Below are positions 8,263 through 17,302 of a stretch of DNA of 64,000 nucleotides, piece after piece (positions within the stretch are counted from its first letter, which is position 1; each line of letters starts with the position of its first letter). The notes under the pieces were generated by a model. That model did not search any database. It was not told where the DNA came from and was given only the letters and a program-made list of their open reading frames with translations. Origin of the DNA: Pseudomonadota bacterium (GTDB lineage: Bacteria > Pseudomonadota > Alphaproteobacteria > Rhizobiales > Rhizobiaceae); the NCBI GenBank assembly GCA_020161665.1, contig JAIUPA010000043.1, positions 124,001 to 188,000 of the forward strand. The letters run 5' to 3'. A program made the translations under genes and the position numbers.

Positions 8263-8877
8263 ATGACCCTGTCTACGCTGGTGAAAAACCGTGAACGCGG
8301 TTTTCTCGACGGTCAGTTCCTGATCGCCATGCCGGGCATGGACGATGAAAATTTTGCGCGCACGGTGATTTATGTCTGCGCCCACACCTCCGAAGGGGCG
8401 ATGGGCTTCATTATCAATCGCTCCCAGCCGCTCAGCTTCACGGATATTCTCGATCACCTCGATATGCTCGGGGGCGAAGAGGAAATCCGCCTGCCGGAAA
8501 CGGCGCGCCGCTTCCCGATCCTCAATGGTGGTCCGGTCGATAAAGGGCGAGGCTTTGTGCTTCACAGCGATGACTACACCAGCGCATCCTCCATTCCCGT
8601 CAGCGACGATATTTCCCTGACGGCGACGCTCGATATCATTCGCGCCATTTCCGGCGGACGCGGCCCGCGCAAGGCCACCATTATGCTCGGCTATTCGGGC
8701 TGGGGTCCGGGGCAGCTGGAACGGGAAATCTCCGCCAATGGCTGGCTGACTTGCCCGGTGACCGAGCGCAGCGAGCGTTTGATCTTCGATCCGGCGTTGG
8801 AGACGAAATACGATCAGGCGCTGGCGCTGATGGGGATCAACCCCGCCATGCTGTCGCGGGAAGCGGGCCACGCCTGA
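8263..8877 (+). CDS. YqgE/AlgH family protein
   Basis: The 204-residue protein matches the YqgE/AlgH (UPF0301) family: [56 protein letters not shown], and [21 protein letters not shown]. The biochemical role of the family is not settled. An in-frame ATG at 8233 lacks a ribosome site, whereas ATG 8263 follows CAGGAGG by five bases, so the shorter start is chosen. It is transcribed away from the DsbD-alpha gene; the 184-base gap between them must carry both promoters. An EcfG-type promoter begins just after its stop. Confidence 0.92.
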   Translation: MTLSTLVKNRERGFLDGQFLIAMPGMDDENFARTVIYVCAHTSEGAMGFIINRSQPLSFTDILDHLDMLGGEEEIRLPETARRFPILNGGPVDKGRGFVLHSDDYTSASSIPVSDDISLTATLDIIRAISGGRGPRKATIMLGYSGWGPGQLEREISANGWLTCPVTERSERLIFDPALETKYDQALALMGINPAMLSREAGHA

Positions 8878-8893
8878 AGTTTGACAATTAGCG

Positions 8894-8919
8894 GGAACCT
8901 TTTGCCCGGCTTTGACGTT
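8894..8919 (+). promoter_or_regulatory. EcfG (general stress sigma factor) type promoter for csbD
   Basis: GGAAC at 8894-8898 and CGTT at 8916-8919 are separated by 17 bases. This is the consensus of promoters read by EcfG/RpoE2, the general-stress sigma factor of Alphaproteobacteria. The start codon of the CsbD-family gene lies 54 bases after the -10 element. The match and the stress-type gene behind it make this the best-supported promoter in the window, together with the one at 45581. Confidence 0.8.
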
Positions 8920-8973
8920 CTCTTTTTAACCGCAGCGAAAAACGCTCGCGGTCAAGAACAAGGAGAAAGTCCC

Positions 8974-9165
8974 ATGAGCAGCACGACTGACAAGATCAAA
9001 GGCGCGGCCAATGAAATTGCCGGAAAGGCCAAGCAGGTCGCTGGCAAAGCCACCGACAATCACGGACTTCAGGCCGAAGGCGCGCTTCAGGAAGCCAAGG
9101 GCAAGGCCCAGGTTGCGGCCGGTCAGGTCAAGGACAAGCTGAAATCCGCCGTCGATCGACTTTGA
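8974..9165 (+). CDS. CsbD family stress protein
   Basis: A 63-residue, lysine- and alanine-rich hydrophilic protein with the CsbD repeat pattern KIKGAANEIAGKAKQVAGKATDN...GKAQVAAGQVKDKLKSAVDRL. CsbD proteins accumulate in general stress in many bacteria; their function is unknown. The ATG at 8974 follows AAGGAG. Longer in-frame reading from 8881 passes through the EcfG-type promoter and is rejected. The gene appears to be a single-gene unit. Confidence 0.93.
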   Translation: MSSTTDKIKGAANEIAGKAKQVAGKATDNHGLQAEGALQEAKGKAQVAAGQVKDKLKSAVDRL

Positions 9166-9260
9166 CGGCACCCGTTTCGTGGCGGCCCCGTCCCCGAGCC
9201 GCCACGAAACGGTTTTGACTACCAGACGGGGCAAGACACGAAGGGGCGGGGGCCTGATTT

Positions 9261-10319
9261 ATGAAGCTTTATGCGTGCGACGCCTGCGGACAGGCCGTGC
9301 ATTTCGATAACCGATCCTGTGTTCACTGCGGCCATCGATTGGGCTTCATGCCGGAGCGCCTGCAATTGGTGGCTCTTGAGGAGGGTGAAAACGGCCTTTT
9401 TCATCCGTTCGGCGAACCCGAGACAGCGCTTTGCCTGTGCGAAAACGCGGCCCTTGACGTGTGCAACTGGACCGTTTCGGCTGATGATGCCGAACCCTAT
9501 TGCCTCACCTGTCGCCATAATCGCTGCGTGCCCAATACAGCAAGCCACAAGGGGCTGGTGCGCTGGCAACGGATCAGCCAGGCGCAACGCCATCTTTTCT
9601 ATTCTCTCCTGAAACTCAACCTGCCTCACCCGACCCGCGCTGAAGACCCGCAGGGCGGTCTGATCTTTGATTTTCTCGAGGATCAGGTGGACGATTTCGG
9701 CAACGCCGTTCCGGCCATGACGCTCCACGATGAGGGCATGATTGCCATTCGCGCCGCCGAGGCCGATGAAGACGTGCGCGTTGAAGCCAAGGTCAATATG
9801 GGCGAACCCTATCGCACGCTTCTGGGGCATTTGCGCCACGAGACCGGCCACTTCGTCTGGAACAAGCTGGTGCGCGACGCCGGGCGGCTGGAGGAATGCC
9901 GCGCGGTGTTTGGAGATGAACGCGCTGATTACGGCCAGTCCCTGCAGTACCATTATGACAACGGCCCGCCGCCGGGTTGGCAGCAGAGCTATATCAGTGC
10001 CTATGCCACCACCCATCCGTGGGAGGATTTTGCCGAGTGCTTTGCCCACTACCTGCATATCGTCGATACGCTGGAAACGGCACGCGCCTTCGGAATGGCG
10101 GTTGATCCACGCGGTCACGGCGAGATTGCCGCCGAAGTCGACTTTCACCCCTATCGTGCCGCCAATGCCAAGCAACTGGTCGATGCCTTTGTGCCGTTGA
10201 CGGTGGCCATCAATTCCATCCAGCGCAGCATGGGAGGAGGGGATGTCTATCCCTTCGTTCTGACGCCGGCGGTGGTGGATAAGCTCGAATATATACACCG
10301 GCTGGTGCAGCAGCACTAA
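9261..10319 (+). CDS. putative zinc-binding metallopeptidase with N-terminal zinc ribbon
   Basis: The 352-residue protein starts with a zinc ribbon (C5, C8, C20, C23 in CDACG...CVHCGHR), a second cysteine group further on (CLTCRHNRC), and a peptidase-like domain with HETGH (about residues 193-197) and a downstream E/D-rich helix WEDFAECFAHYLH. This matches the family annotated as putative zinc-binding peptidase/DUF2248. The HExxH and the later ECFAH helix could provide zinc ligands. No signal peptide, so cytoplasmic. Substrate unknown. It converges on the GreA/GreB-like gene with only eight bases between stops. Confidence 0.82.
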   Translation: MKLYACDACGQAVHFDNRSCVHCGHRLGFMPERLQLVALEEGENGLFHPFGEPETALCLCENAALDVCNWTVSADDAEPYCLTCRHNRCVPNTASHKGLVRWQRISQAQRHLFYSLLKLNLPHPTRAEDPQGGLIFDFLEDQVDDFGNAVPAMTLHDEGMIAIRAAEADEDVRVEAKVNMGEPYRTLLGHLRHETGHFVWNKLVRDAGRLEECRAVFGDERADYGQSLQYHYDNGPPPGWQQSYISAYATTHPWEDFAECFAHYLHIVDTLETARAFGMAVDPRGHGEIAAEVDFHPYRAANAKQLVDAFVPLTVAINSIQRSMGGGDVYPFVLTPAVVDKLEYIHRLVQQH

Positions 10320-10327
10320 GAGAGGTC

Positions 10328-10810
10328 TCAGGCAATCGCGATGATTTCGATCTCGCTGCCGTTGAGGCTCGCCACATCGCCAATCCCCTTGCCCAGCAGC
10401 ATCACCGCCACCGGCGAAACATGGGAAATGCTGCCGGCCTTCGGGTCGGCCTCATCCTCGCCGACAATGCGGAAGGTCTGCACACGGCCATCCTCACGCT
10501 CGAAGGTCACGGTGCTGCCAAAGGAAACCGTATCGTGCCGAATCGGGGCCGGGATCACCTGTGCGGTGCGCACCCGTTCGGAGAAATAGCGCAGATCGCG
10601 CATCGGAATGGCCAGCTGACGCCGCTTCTCGTTCACGTCCTCGATGGTGTTGGCGGCAAGGCAGGCCTCACGCGCGATCTGCACCTCGCGTTCCAGCGCC
10701 TTGAAACCCTCTTCGGTCACAAGGTTCGGATGCGGTGAAATCGGACGATCCGGCAACTGGGTCTCAGAGGCCGTTTCCGCACTTTCTTCCTTGGTGAAGG
10801 CAACGCTCAT
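10328..10810 (-). CDS. GreA/GreB family transcription-elongation-like protein
   Basis: The 160-residue protein shows the two parts of Gre factors: an N-terminal coiled coil (NLVTEEGFKALEREVQIAREACLAAN...EKRRQLAIPMRDLRYFSERVRTAQV) and a C-terminal FKBP-like domain (DTVSFGSTVTFEREDGRVQTFRIVGEDEADPKAGSISHVSPVAVMLLGKGIGD). True Gre factors rescue backtracked RNA polymerase; the acidic coiled-coil tip could not be confirmed, so an Rnk-like or anti-Gre role is possible. It lies 12 bases after the GGDEF-EAL gene and is the last gene of the thrC operon. Confidence 0.85.
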   Translation of the reverse strand: MSVAFTKEESAETASETQLPDRPISPHPNLVTEEGFKALEREVQIAREACLAANTIEDVNEKRRQLAIPMRDLRYFSERVRTAQVIPAPIRHDTVSFGSTVTFEREDGRVQTFRIVGEDEADPKAGSISHVSPVAVMLLGKGIGDVASLNGSEIEIIAIA

Positions 10811-10822
10811 GAGGCCTCGCCC

Positions 10823-13738
10823 TTACGCCCGCTTCGGCTGGACGAAGCGCTCTTTCAGGAGGCGCAGAATGGAATCGGGTCCCATCGGCGCACCGAACAG
10901 GTAGCTCTGGCCGTAGGCGCAGCCCATGCGGGCGAGATCGGCCACATCTTCCACCGCCTCGATGCCTTCGGCCACCACCTGCATGTTCATCTCGCGGGCC
11001 ATGGAAATGACCGAGCGAAGCATGATGCCGCGCTTTTCCGTGCCGTCATCGTCAAGAAGAGCCTTGTCGAGCTTGATCGTGTCGAAGGGGAAGCGGGTGA
11101 GGTAAGCGAGCGAGGAATAGCCGGTGCCGAAATCATCCAGCGCCAGCGAAAGTCCCATTTCGCGCAGGCGGTCGAGCACAAGGCGCGCCTGCTCGGGGTT
11201 TTCCATGACGATGCTTTCGGTCAGTTCCAGACGCATGCGTTCCGGCTTGCACTGGGTCTTGGCCAGCGCCGAGCGCACATCGTTCAAAAGCTCGCTGTTG
11301 AGAAGCTGCGCGCTCGAAACATTGACGGAGAGGAAGATCGGCAGTTCGCCGGTCTGTAGCTCCCACTGCATCAGGTCTGTGGCCGATTGCTCCAGCGCGA
11401 AGGCCCCGAGCGCCCCGATCATGCCCGACATTTCGGCAATCGGGATAAATTCCAGCGGCGGAATCTGCCCGCGCTTGGGATGTTCCCACCGCATCAGCGC
11501 TTCAAAACCGGCAATCTCGCCATCGGAAAGGCGGATGATCGGCTGATAGACCATCGACAGTTCCTTGCGGTCGATGGCGCGGCGCAGGTCGGTTTCAAGC
11601 TGCAGCCGGTCGGTGCTGGCATTGCGGAAGGCCGGACGGAACGGTTCCACGCGGTTGCCGCCCGAGCGCTTGGCCCGGTACATGGCCAGTTCTGCATCCG
11701 ACAGAAGATCATTGGCATGCGTCTGCTGCTCGACAAACGACGCAAGGCCAATCGAAGCGGTCAGCACGATTTCGCGGTCGGCGAAATTGATCGGCACCAT
11801 GATGGCCTTGGAAATCGCATCGGCGAAATCGGCAACCTTCACCGGATCGTTTTCCGAAACCAGAATGAGGCCGAACTGATCACCCGAAAGGCGCGCCAGC
11901 GTATCCTGCGGGCGCAGCAGACGACGAAGCCGCCGCGTCAACGCAATCAGGATATTGTCGCCTGCGGCAATGCCCAGCGCATCATTGACCTGCTTGTAAC
12001 GGTCAATATCGATCGACATGACGGTGGGACGAACGCCGCTGGACGGCGCAAGCGTGATCACCGATTGCAGGCGGTCGAGGAAGAGCTGGCGGTTCGGCAG
12101 GCCGGTCAGGTTGTCGTGCAGCGCATCGGCCAGAAGCCGGTCGATGGAGTTCTTCTGCTCGGTCACGTCGATGATCGTGCCGACGCAGCGGATGACTTCG
12201 CCGGTGGCCCCGACCACAGGCCGGGCGCGGATTTTCAGCCAGTGGAAATGGCCATCTTCGGCGCGGATGCGAAATTCATGGTTCAGGCGGCCACGGCGAT
12301 GCTCAAGCAGCACGTCGAGTGTCGCGCGGAAGCGGTCGCGGTCATCGGGATGAAGGCGCGGCAGCCAGTTGCGCACCGGCCCGTGCATGGCTCCCGGTTC
12401 CAGACCAAGGCGCGAGGAAATGTCGGGCGTCGTCACCACGCGGTCACGCGCAACGTCCCAGTCGAACACGGTGTCGCCAGAGCCGGTCAGCGCTAGCGCC
12501 TGCCGTTCGAGATCGGAAAACAGGCCTTGCGAATAAGCGCCACCGGCAAAGGCGTGCTGCATCACCGTAAAGCCGATGAGGAGAACGATCAGAACGAGAC
12601 CGCCGCCAAGGGCCGGCTGGATGATGTCGTTGTCGAGCCGCCCCGTCACCGTCAGCCACGAGCCGAACAGCCAGACGAGAATAAGCGCCCAGGCCGGCAC
12701 CAGCAGAATGGCACGGTCGTAGCGGTTGAAGCCGAGATAGACGATCAGAACGATACCGGCGGTCGCCGTCAGCGCAAACGACAGGCGCGCAATGCCTGCG
12801 GCGACGGAAGGATCATAGATCGCCACGCCAAACAGCAGGCCAAGGCCGATGATCCACGCAAAGGTCACATAGGAGAGATGCGTGTGCCAGCGATTGAGGT
12901 TGAGATAGGTGAAAAGGAAGATGACGAGGCTCGACGCCAGCGCCACTTCCGCCGAGGCGCGCCATATGCGCTGGTCGCTGGCCGTGATGCTGATAAGCTT
13001 TTCCAGAAAGCCGAAGTCGACACAGACATAGGCGAGAACCGCCCAGGCCAGTGCCGCTGCCGCGGGCAGCATCGACGTTCCCTTGACCACGAAAAGAATG
13101 GTCAGGAACACGGCCAGAAGACCTGCAATGCCAAGCACAATGCCGCGATAAAGCGTGAACGCGTTGACCGTATCCTTGTAGGCATTCGGCTCCCACAGAT
13201 AAAGCTGCGGCAGGTCGGGCGTCGAAAGCTCGGCGACAAAAGTGATGATCGAACCGGGGTTCAGGGTGATGCGGAACACATCCGAATCGGGGCTCGACAG
13301 GCGGTCAAGCGCGAAGCCTTCCGAGGGCGTGATGGCGCTGATGCGCTGCGAGCCAAGATCCGGCCAGAACATTTTTGAGCCGACGAGACGGAAATGCGGT
13401 GCAACGATCACGCGCTCAAGCTGCTCGTCGGAAACATTGGCCAGCGCAAAGACGGCCCAGTCGCCCTGATGGCCATCCGTCGCGGAGCGCACCTCGATAC
13501 GGCGGCGAATGCCATCGGCACCGGCGGCGGTGGACACCTGAAAGGCTTCGCCCTGATTAGCATAGACCTCGGTCGTCGCCGTCAGATTAAGCGCGGTATC
13601 TTCGCGCGAAATCTTCACCGGCTCCACGGCAAGGGCGTCGCTTGCGGCCAAAAGGCCAGCGCCAAGCGTTGCCACCAGAAGCAGGAAAACCGACAGATAC
13701 CGCTTTACCGCGGCGACCGTGAGACGCGCGCCCAGCAT
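10823..13738 (-). CDS. membrane PAS-GGDEF-EAL protein, probable c-di-GMP phosphodiesterase
   Basis: The 971-residue protein has a signal or anchor segment (about 12-36), a periplasmic beta-rich part (about 40-190), seven to eight membrane helices (about 195-400), a PAS domain (about 415-530), GGDEF (about 540-695) and EAL (about 715-960). The cyclase motif is degenerate: SGDQF at 618-622 instead of GGDEF, so it should not make c-di-GMP. The EAL domain keeps EALMRW (746-748), ELTESIVME, DDFGTGYSS and IKLD, as expected of an active phosphodiesterase. Its start overlaps the GNAT stop by one base (TGATG). Its neighbours recall the order around Brucella bpdA, an inference from memory. Confidence 0.92.
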   Translation of the reverse strand: MLGARLTVAAVKRYLSVFLLLVATLGAGLLAASDALAVEPVKISREDTALNLTATTEVYANQGEAFQVSTAAGADGIRRRIEVRSATDGHQGDWAVFALANVSDEQLERVIVAPHFRLVGSKMFWPDLGSQRISAITPSEGFALDRLSSPDSDVFRITLNPGSIITFVAELSTPDLPQLYLWEPNAYKDTVNAFTLYRGIVLGIAGLLAVFLTILFVVKGTSMLPAAAALAWAVLAYVCVDFGFLEKLISITASDQRIWRASAEVALASSLVIFLFTYLNLNRWHTHLSYVTFAWIIGLGLLFGVAIYDPSVAAGIARLSFALTATAGIVLIVYLGFNRYDRAILLVPAWALILVWLFGSWLTVTGRLDNDIIQPALGGGLVLIVLLIGFTVMQHAFAGGAYSQGLFSDLERQALALTGSGDTVFDWDVARDRVVTTPDISSRLGLEPGAMHGPVRNWLPRLHPDDRDRFRATLDVLLEHRRGRLNHEFRIRAEDGHFHWLKIRARPVVGATGEVIRCVGTIIDVTEQKNSIDRLLADALHDNLTGLPNRQLFLDRLQSVITLAPSSGVRPTVMSIDIDRYKQVNDALGIAAGDNILIALTRRLRRLLRPQDTLARLSGDQFGLILVSENDPVKVADFADAISKAIMVPINFADREIVLTASIGLASFVEQQTHANDLLSDAELAMYRAKRSGGNRVEPFRPAFRNASTDRLQLETDLRRAIDRKELSMVYQPIIRLSDGEIAGFEALMRWEHPKRGQIPPLEFIPIAEMSGMIGALGAFALEQSATDLMQWELQTGELPIFLSVNVSSAQLLNSELLNDVRSALAKTQCKPERMRLELTESIVMENPEQARLVLDRLREMGLSLALDDFGTGYSSLAYLTRFPFDTIKLDKALLDDDGTEKRGIMLRSVISMAREMNMQVVAEGIEAVEDVADLARMGCAYGQSYLFGAPMGPDSILRLLKERFVQPKRA

Positions 13739-14349
13739 CAGGAAACGCTTTTCCTGTTGGTGCGGGCGTCTTCGTCAATTTTCGAAAACATCAGGTGGTC
13801 TCTCCATTCCCCATTTATTTTCAGATACTTGCGCAAGAGACCTTCCCGCTCGAAACCTGATTTCTCAAGAAGCCGGACACTTCGATGGTTCTCCGGAATA
13901 CAGGCTGCTTCAATTCGGTGCAACCTCAACTCCTCGAAGATATAGGGTATAACCAGCTCAAGTGCGGCGAACATATGGCCGCAGCCCGCATGTTCCTCAC
14001 CCATCCAGTATCCGATCATGCAGCTTTGCGCCGCGCCGCGCCGGATATGGCCGATGGTGATGCCGCCAATCAGCCCCATGTCGTCGCGCCGAAACAGGAA
14101 GAAGGGAACGGCAAGCCCCGAGGCCTGTTCCTGCCGGTTGCGGCTCACGCGCACGCGAAAATTCGCCTCGCTCAGGTCATCGCTGCGCCAGGTCGGTTCC
14201 CACGGCTGCAAAAAGGCCCGGCTGGCCCGACGCAGCCGGTGCCACTCGGCAAAATCCTTGTAGCATGGCAGGCGCAGCACATGGCGCTCGCCGGTCAGCT
14301 CGGGTCCGTCCTGCTGCCGTGAAAGGAAGCGGAAGACTGATCTTGCCAT
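13738..14349 (-). CDS. GNAT acetyltransferase, RimJ/RimL-like
   Basis: The 203-residue protein carries the N-acetyltransferase fold of the RimJ/RimL group: ...RDDMGLIGGITIGHIRRGAAQSCMIGYWMGEEHAGCGHMFAALELVIPYIFEELRLHRIEAACIPENHRSVRLLEKSGFEREGLLRKYL. The acetyl-CoA-binding HAGCGHM loop and the ENHRSVRLLEKSGF helix are the diagnostic pieces. Such enzymes acetylate N-terminal residues of proteins, often ribosomal; the target is unknown. It sits 53 bases after the M16 protease gene and overlaps the GGDEF-EAL start by one base. Confidence 0.9.
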   Translation of the reverse strand: MARSVFRFLSRQQDGPELTGERHVLRLPCYKDFAEWHRLRRASRAFLQPWEPTWRSDDLSEANFRVRVSRNRQEQASGLAVPFFLFRRDDMGLIGGITIGHIRRGAAQSCMIGYWMGEEHAGCGHMFAALELVIPYIFEELRLHRIEAACIPENHRSVRLLEKSGFEREGLLRKYLKINGEWRDHLMFSKIDEDARTNRKSVS

Positions 14350-14402
14350 GTGTCCACCTCCCGATAGCTCACATTCAGGCGTTCCTGTCGAAACGGCGAG
14401 GA

Positions 14403-15707
14403 TTACGCGCCGCGACGGGAAAGTGAAGACAGAATGTCCTTCGCCGACGCCATTTTGTCGAGCGGGCCGATGGCCGAAACCGTCGGCTTGCCGCTGAAGA
14501 ACAGCCGTTCGGAGAGGTCCGTCAGACGGTCGGGCGTAATCGCCGCCAGTCGTTCCAGCACGTCCTTGCTCGGGATCAGCTTGCCAAACAGCATGATCTG
14601 GCGAGCGAGCTGCCCGGCGCGTGCCGCGGGGCTTTCCTTGGCCATCAGAAGCTGCGCACGCACCTGCGCCCGGGCGCGGTCGATTTCCTGCTGGTCAATA
14701 CGCTGGGTCGCCTTGCCAAGCTCGCCGATGATGACATTGACGAGTTCCTCCAGGTCTTCGGCGCCGGTGGCGGCATGAATGCCGAACAGGCCGGTGTCGG
14801 AGAAGGCCCAATGGAAGGCGTAGACGGAGTAGCAAAGGCCGCGCTTTTCACGCACTTCCTGGAAAAGGCGGGAGGACATGCCGCCACCCAGAACGCTGGC
14901 GAGGATCTGCGAGGCATAGAAGTCGCGCATATGGTAGGCGATGCCCTCGAAGCCGATCAGCACCTGCGCATCCATCAGGTCGCGCTCTTCGCGCTTGTCG
15001 CCGCCGGTGTAGCGCGCCTTCTCGTAAGTCGGTTCCGGGCTCTTGGCCTGGTTGAGACCCTCGAAGCGTTCCTGAACCTGCGCCACGAAGGCTTCGTGCT
15101 CAATGCCGCCCGCGGCCACAACGAACATGCGGTCGGTGGTGTAGTTGCGGGTCAGATAAGCGGAGATGTCGTCGCGGCTGAAGCCGTTGACGCTGTCGGG
15201 CGTGCCCAGAATGGAGCGTCCCACCGTCTGGCCGGCAAAGGCCGTTTCGGAGAAATGGTCAAACACCACGTCGTCCGGCGTATCGTTGGCCGCACCGATT
15301 TCCTGCAGGATAACGTTCTTCTCGCGCTCCAGCTCTTCCTCATCGAAGGTCGAGCCGGTCAGAATGTCGGCGAGAAGATCGACGGCCAGCGGCACGTCGT
15401 CTTTCAGGACTCGGGCGTAGTAAGAGGTCGTTTCGGTGGAGGTCGCGGCGTTCAGTTCGCCCCCCACATTTTCGATTTCCTCTGCAATCTGGCGGGCGCT
15501 GCGCTTGGCTGTGCCTTTGAAGGCCATATGCTCGAGCAGATGGGCAAGGCCATGCTCGTCGGGGGTTTCGTCACGCGCGCCGGACCGCACCCAAACGCCA
15601 AGGGCGGCACTTTCCAGATGCGGCATGTGTTCCGTCACGACCGTCAACCCGGAGGGCAGGCGGGTCAGCGCGATATTCGGGTTATGAGGTTGGATCTCGA
15701 TGTCCAT
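14403..15707 (-). CDS. M16 family zinc peptidase
   Basis: The 434-residue protein is an M16B peptidase related to mitochondrial processing peptidase. The inverted zinc motif HxxEH is HLLEHMAFKGTAKRS, and the second-domain signature GLCYSVYAFHW follows. Family members of this single-chain rhizobial form lack a secretion signal, as here, and are thought to degrade peptides in the cytoplasm. The ATG at 15707 overlaps the thrC stop (TAATG), a standard arrangement in Rhizobiales, pointing to coupled translation. Confidence 0.93.
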   Translation of the reverse strand: MDIEIQPHNPNIALTRLPSGLTVVTEHMPHLESAALGVWVRSGARDETPDEHGLAHLLEHMAFKGTAKRSARQIAEEIENVGGELNAATSTETTSYYARVLKDDVPLAVDLLADILTGSTFDEEELEREKNVILQEIGAANDTPDDVVFDHFSETAFAGQTVGRSILGTPDSVNGFSRDDISAYLTRNYTTDRMFVVAAGGIEHEAFVAQVQERFEGLNQAKSPEPTYEKARYTGGDKREERDLMDAQVLIGFEGIAYHMRDFYASQILASVLGGGMSSRLFQEVREKRGLCYSVYAFHWAFSDTGLFGIHAATGAEDLEELVNVIIGELGKATQRIDQQEIDRARAQVRAQLLMAKESPAARAGQLARQIMLFGKLIPSKDVLERLAAITPDRLTDLSERLFFSGKPTVSAIGPLDKMASAKDILSSLSRRGA

Positions 15708-17104
15708 TAGCGTCCCGCCCGTGTTGATGCGCCAATATGCGCTTGAACAGCCTTGATTTCGGCATCAAGCGTGTCGAAGCGCTCGGGCTTGTCCATCATG
15801 CCCGCGAGCCACAGCGGCAGCGCAGGATCGACCCCGGAGGCCTTTTTGACGGCTGCCGGGAACTTGGCCGGATGGGCGGTGGAAAGCGTCACCATCGGGC
15901 TATCGGCCTTCTCAAACTTCTTGGCGACGAAAACGCCAATCGCCGTATGCGGATCGGCAAGATATCCGGCATCGGCAAGCGTGGCGCGGATCGTATCGGC
16001 CACCTGCTTTTCCGAGGCGCGAGCGGCGCGGAAATCGCGGCGGATGGCTTTCAGCGTTGCGGCTTCGATTTCGAAGGACCCGGATTGCTTCAGCCCGTCC
16101 ATGGCGGCGCGCACGCTCTGGGCATTGCGGCCCGAGGCTTCAAACAGCAGGCGCTCGAAGTTGGAGGAAATCTGGATGTCCATGGAGGGCGAGGTGGTCG
16201 CCTTCACGGCCTTCATTTCATAGCGACCCGTCTTCAGCGTGCGCGAAAGAATGTCGTTCTCGTTGGTGGCAATCACCAGCTTGCCAATCGACAGGCCCAT
16301 GCGCTTGGCGGCGTAGCCTGCAAAAATATCGCCGAAATTTCCGGTCGGGACGGTGAAGGACACCTTGCGGTCCGGTGCGCCGAGCGAAACGGCGGAGGTA
16401 AAGTAATAGACGATCTGGGCCATGATGCGCGCCCAGTTGATCGAATTGACGCCCGAAAGACGAACCTTGTCGCGGAAGGAGCCATCATTGAACATGGCTT
16501 TGACGAGGTTCTGGCAATCATCGAAATTGCCGCGCACAGCCAGAGCATGAACATTATCGGCATCCGGCGTCGTCATCTGGCGCTGCTGCACCGGCGAAAC
16601 CTTGCCCTCGGGGAAGAGGATGAACACATCCGTGCGCGAACGACCGGCAAAGGCGTCGATGGCGGCACCACCTGTATCACCGGAGGTCGCGCCGACGATG
16701 GTGGCGCGTTCGCCCTTCTTTTCCAGCGCGAAGTCCATGAGGCGGGCCAGAAGCTGCATCGCCACATCCTTGAAGGCGAGCGTCGTGCCGTGGAAAAGCT
16801 CGAGGATGAAGTCGTTCGGTCCGGTCTGCACCAAAGGCGCGACGGCGGGATGGCGGAACGTGGCATAGGCCTCGTCGATCATGGCGCGGAACTTTTCCGG
16901 CTCGATCTCGTCGCCGACGAAGGGCGAAAGCACCGTGAAGGCGATTTCCTGATAGGATTTGCCGCGAAGAGCGCGGATATCGCGCTTCGAAAACTGCGGC
17001 CATTCGCGCGGCACGTAGAGACCGCCATCGCGGGCCAGACCAGCCAAAAGTGCTTCCGAGAATGTGAGGGCCGGTGCCTCACCCCTGGTCGAAATATAAT
17101 CCAC
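15707..17104 (-). CDS. thrC: threonine synthase
   Basis: ThrC converts O-phosphohomoserine, the product of ThrB, to threonine with pyridoxal phosphate. The 465-residue length and motifs fit the long bacterial form: N-terminal YISTRGEAPALTFSEALLAGLARDGGLYVP, the PLP-lysine segment LFHGTTLAFKDVAMQLLARL, and the phosphate loop ATSGDTGGAAIDAF. The gene opens a five-gene minus-strand operon: thrC, M16 peptidase, GNAT, GGDEF-EAL, Gre-like. Homoserine kinase is in another operon 10 kb away. Confidence 0.96.
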   Translation of the reverse strand: MDYISTRGEAPALTFSEALLAGLARDGGLYVPREWPQFSKRDIRALRGKSYQEIAFTVLSPFVGDEIEPEKFRAMIDEAYATFRHPAVAPLVQTGPNDFILELFHGTTLAFKDVAMQLLARLMDFALEKKGERATIVGATSGDTGGAAIDAFAGRSRTDVFILFPEGKVSPVQQRQMTTPDADNVHALAVRGNFDDCQNLVKAMFNDGSFRDKVRLSGVNSINWARIMAQIVYYFTSAVSLGAPDRKVSFTVPTGNFGDIFAGYAAKRMGLSIGKLVIATNENDILSRTLKTGRYEMKAVKATTSPSMDIQISSNFERLLFEASGRNAQSVRAAMDGLKQSGSFEIEAATLKAIRRDFRAARASEKQVADTIRATLADAGYLADPHTAIGVFVAKKFEKADSPMVTLSTAHPAKFPAAVKKASGVDPALPLWLAGMMDKPERFDTLDAEIKAVQAHIGASTRAGR

Positions 17105-17302
17105 GGTGTTTCCCTGATTACATGGGTGCGGAAGGTCTGGTCCCGGTGCCTTTCACGCTAACGCGCGAAAATCCGGCTTTGCGGTTGCCAACCCTCGATT
17201 TTTCAGTGCGCCGCTGGTATAGACCATCGGCAAAGGTCAGAAAAGGCCTGTAACGCTGGTTGTGACAGGGACGTGTCACCGAGTTGAAGAGGGTTGCGTA
17301 TC

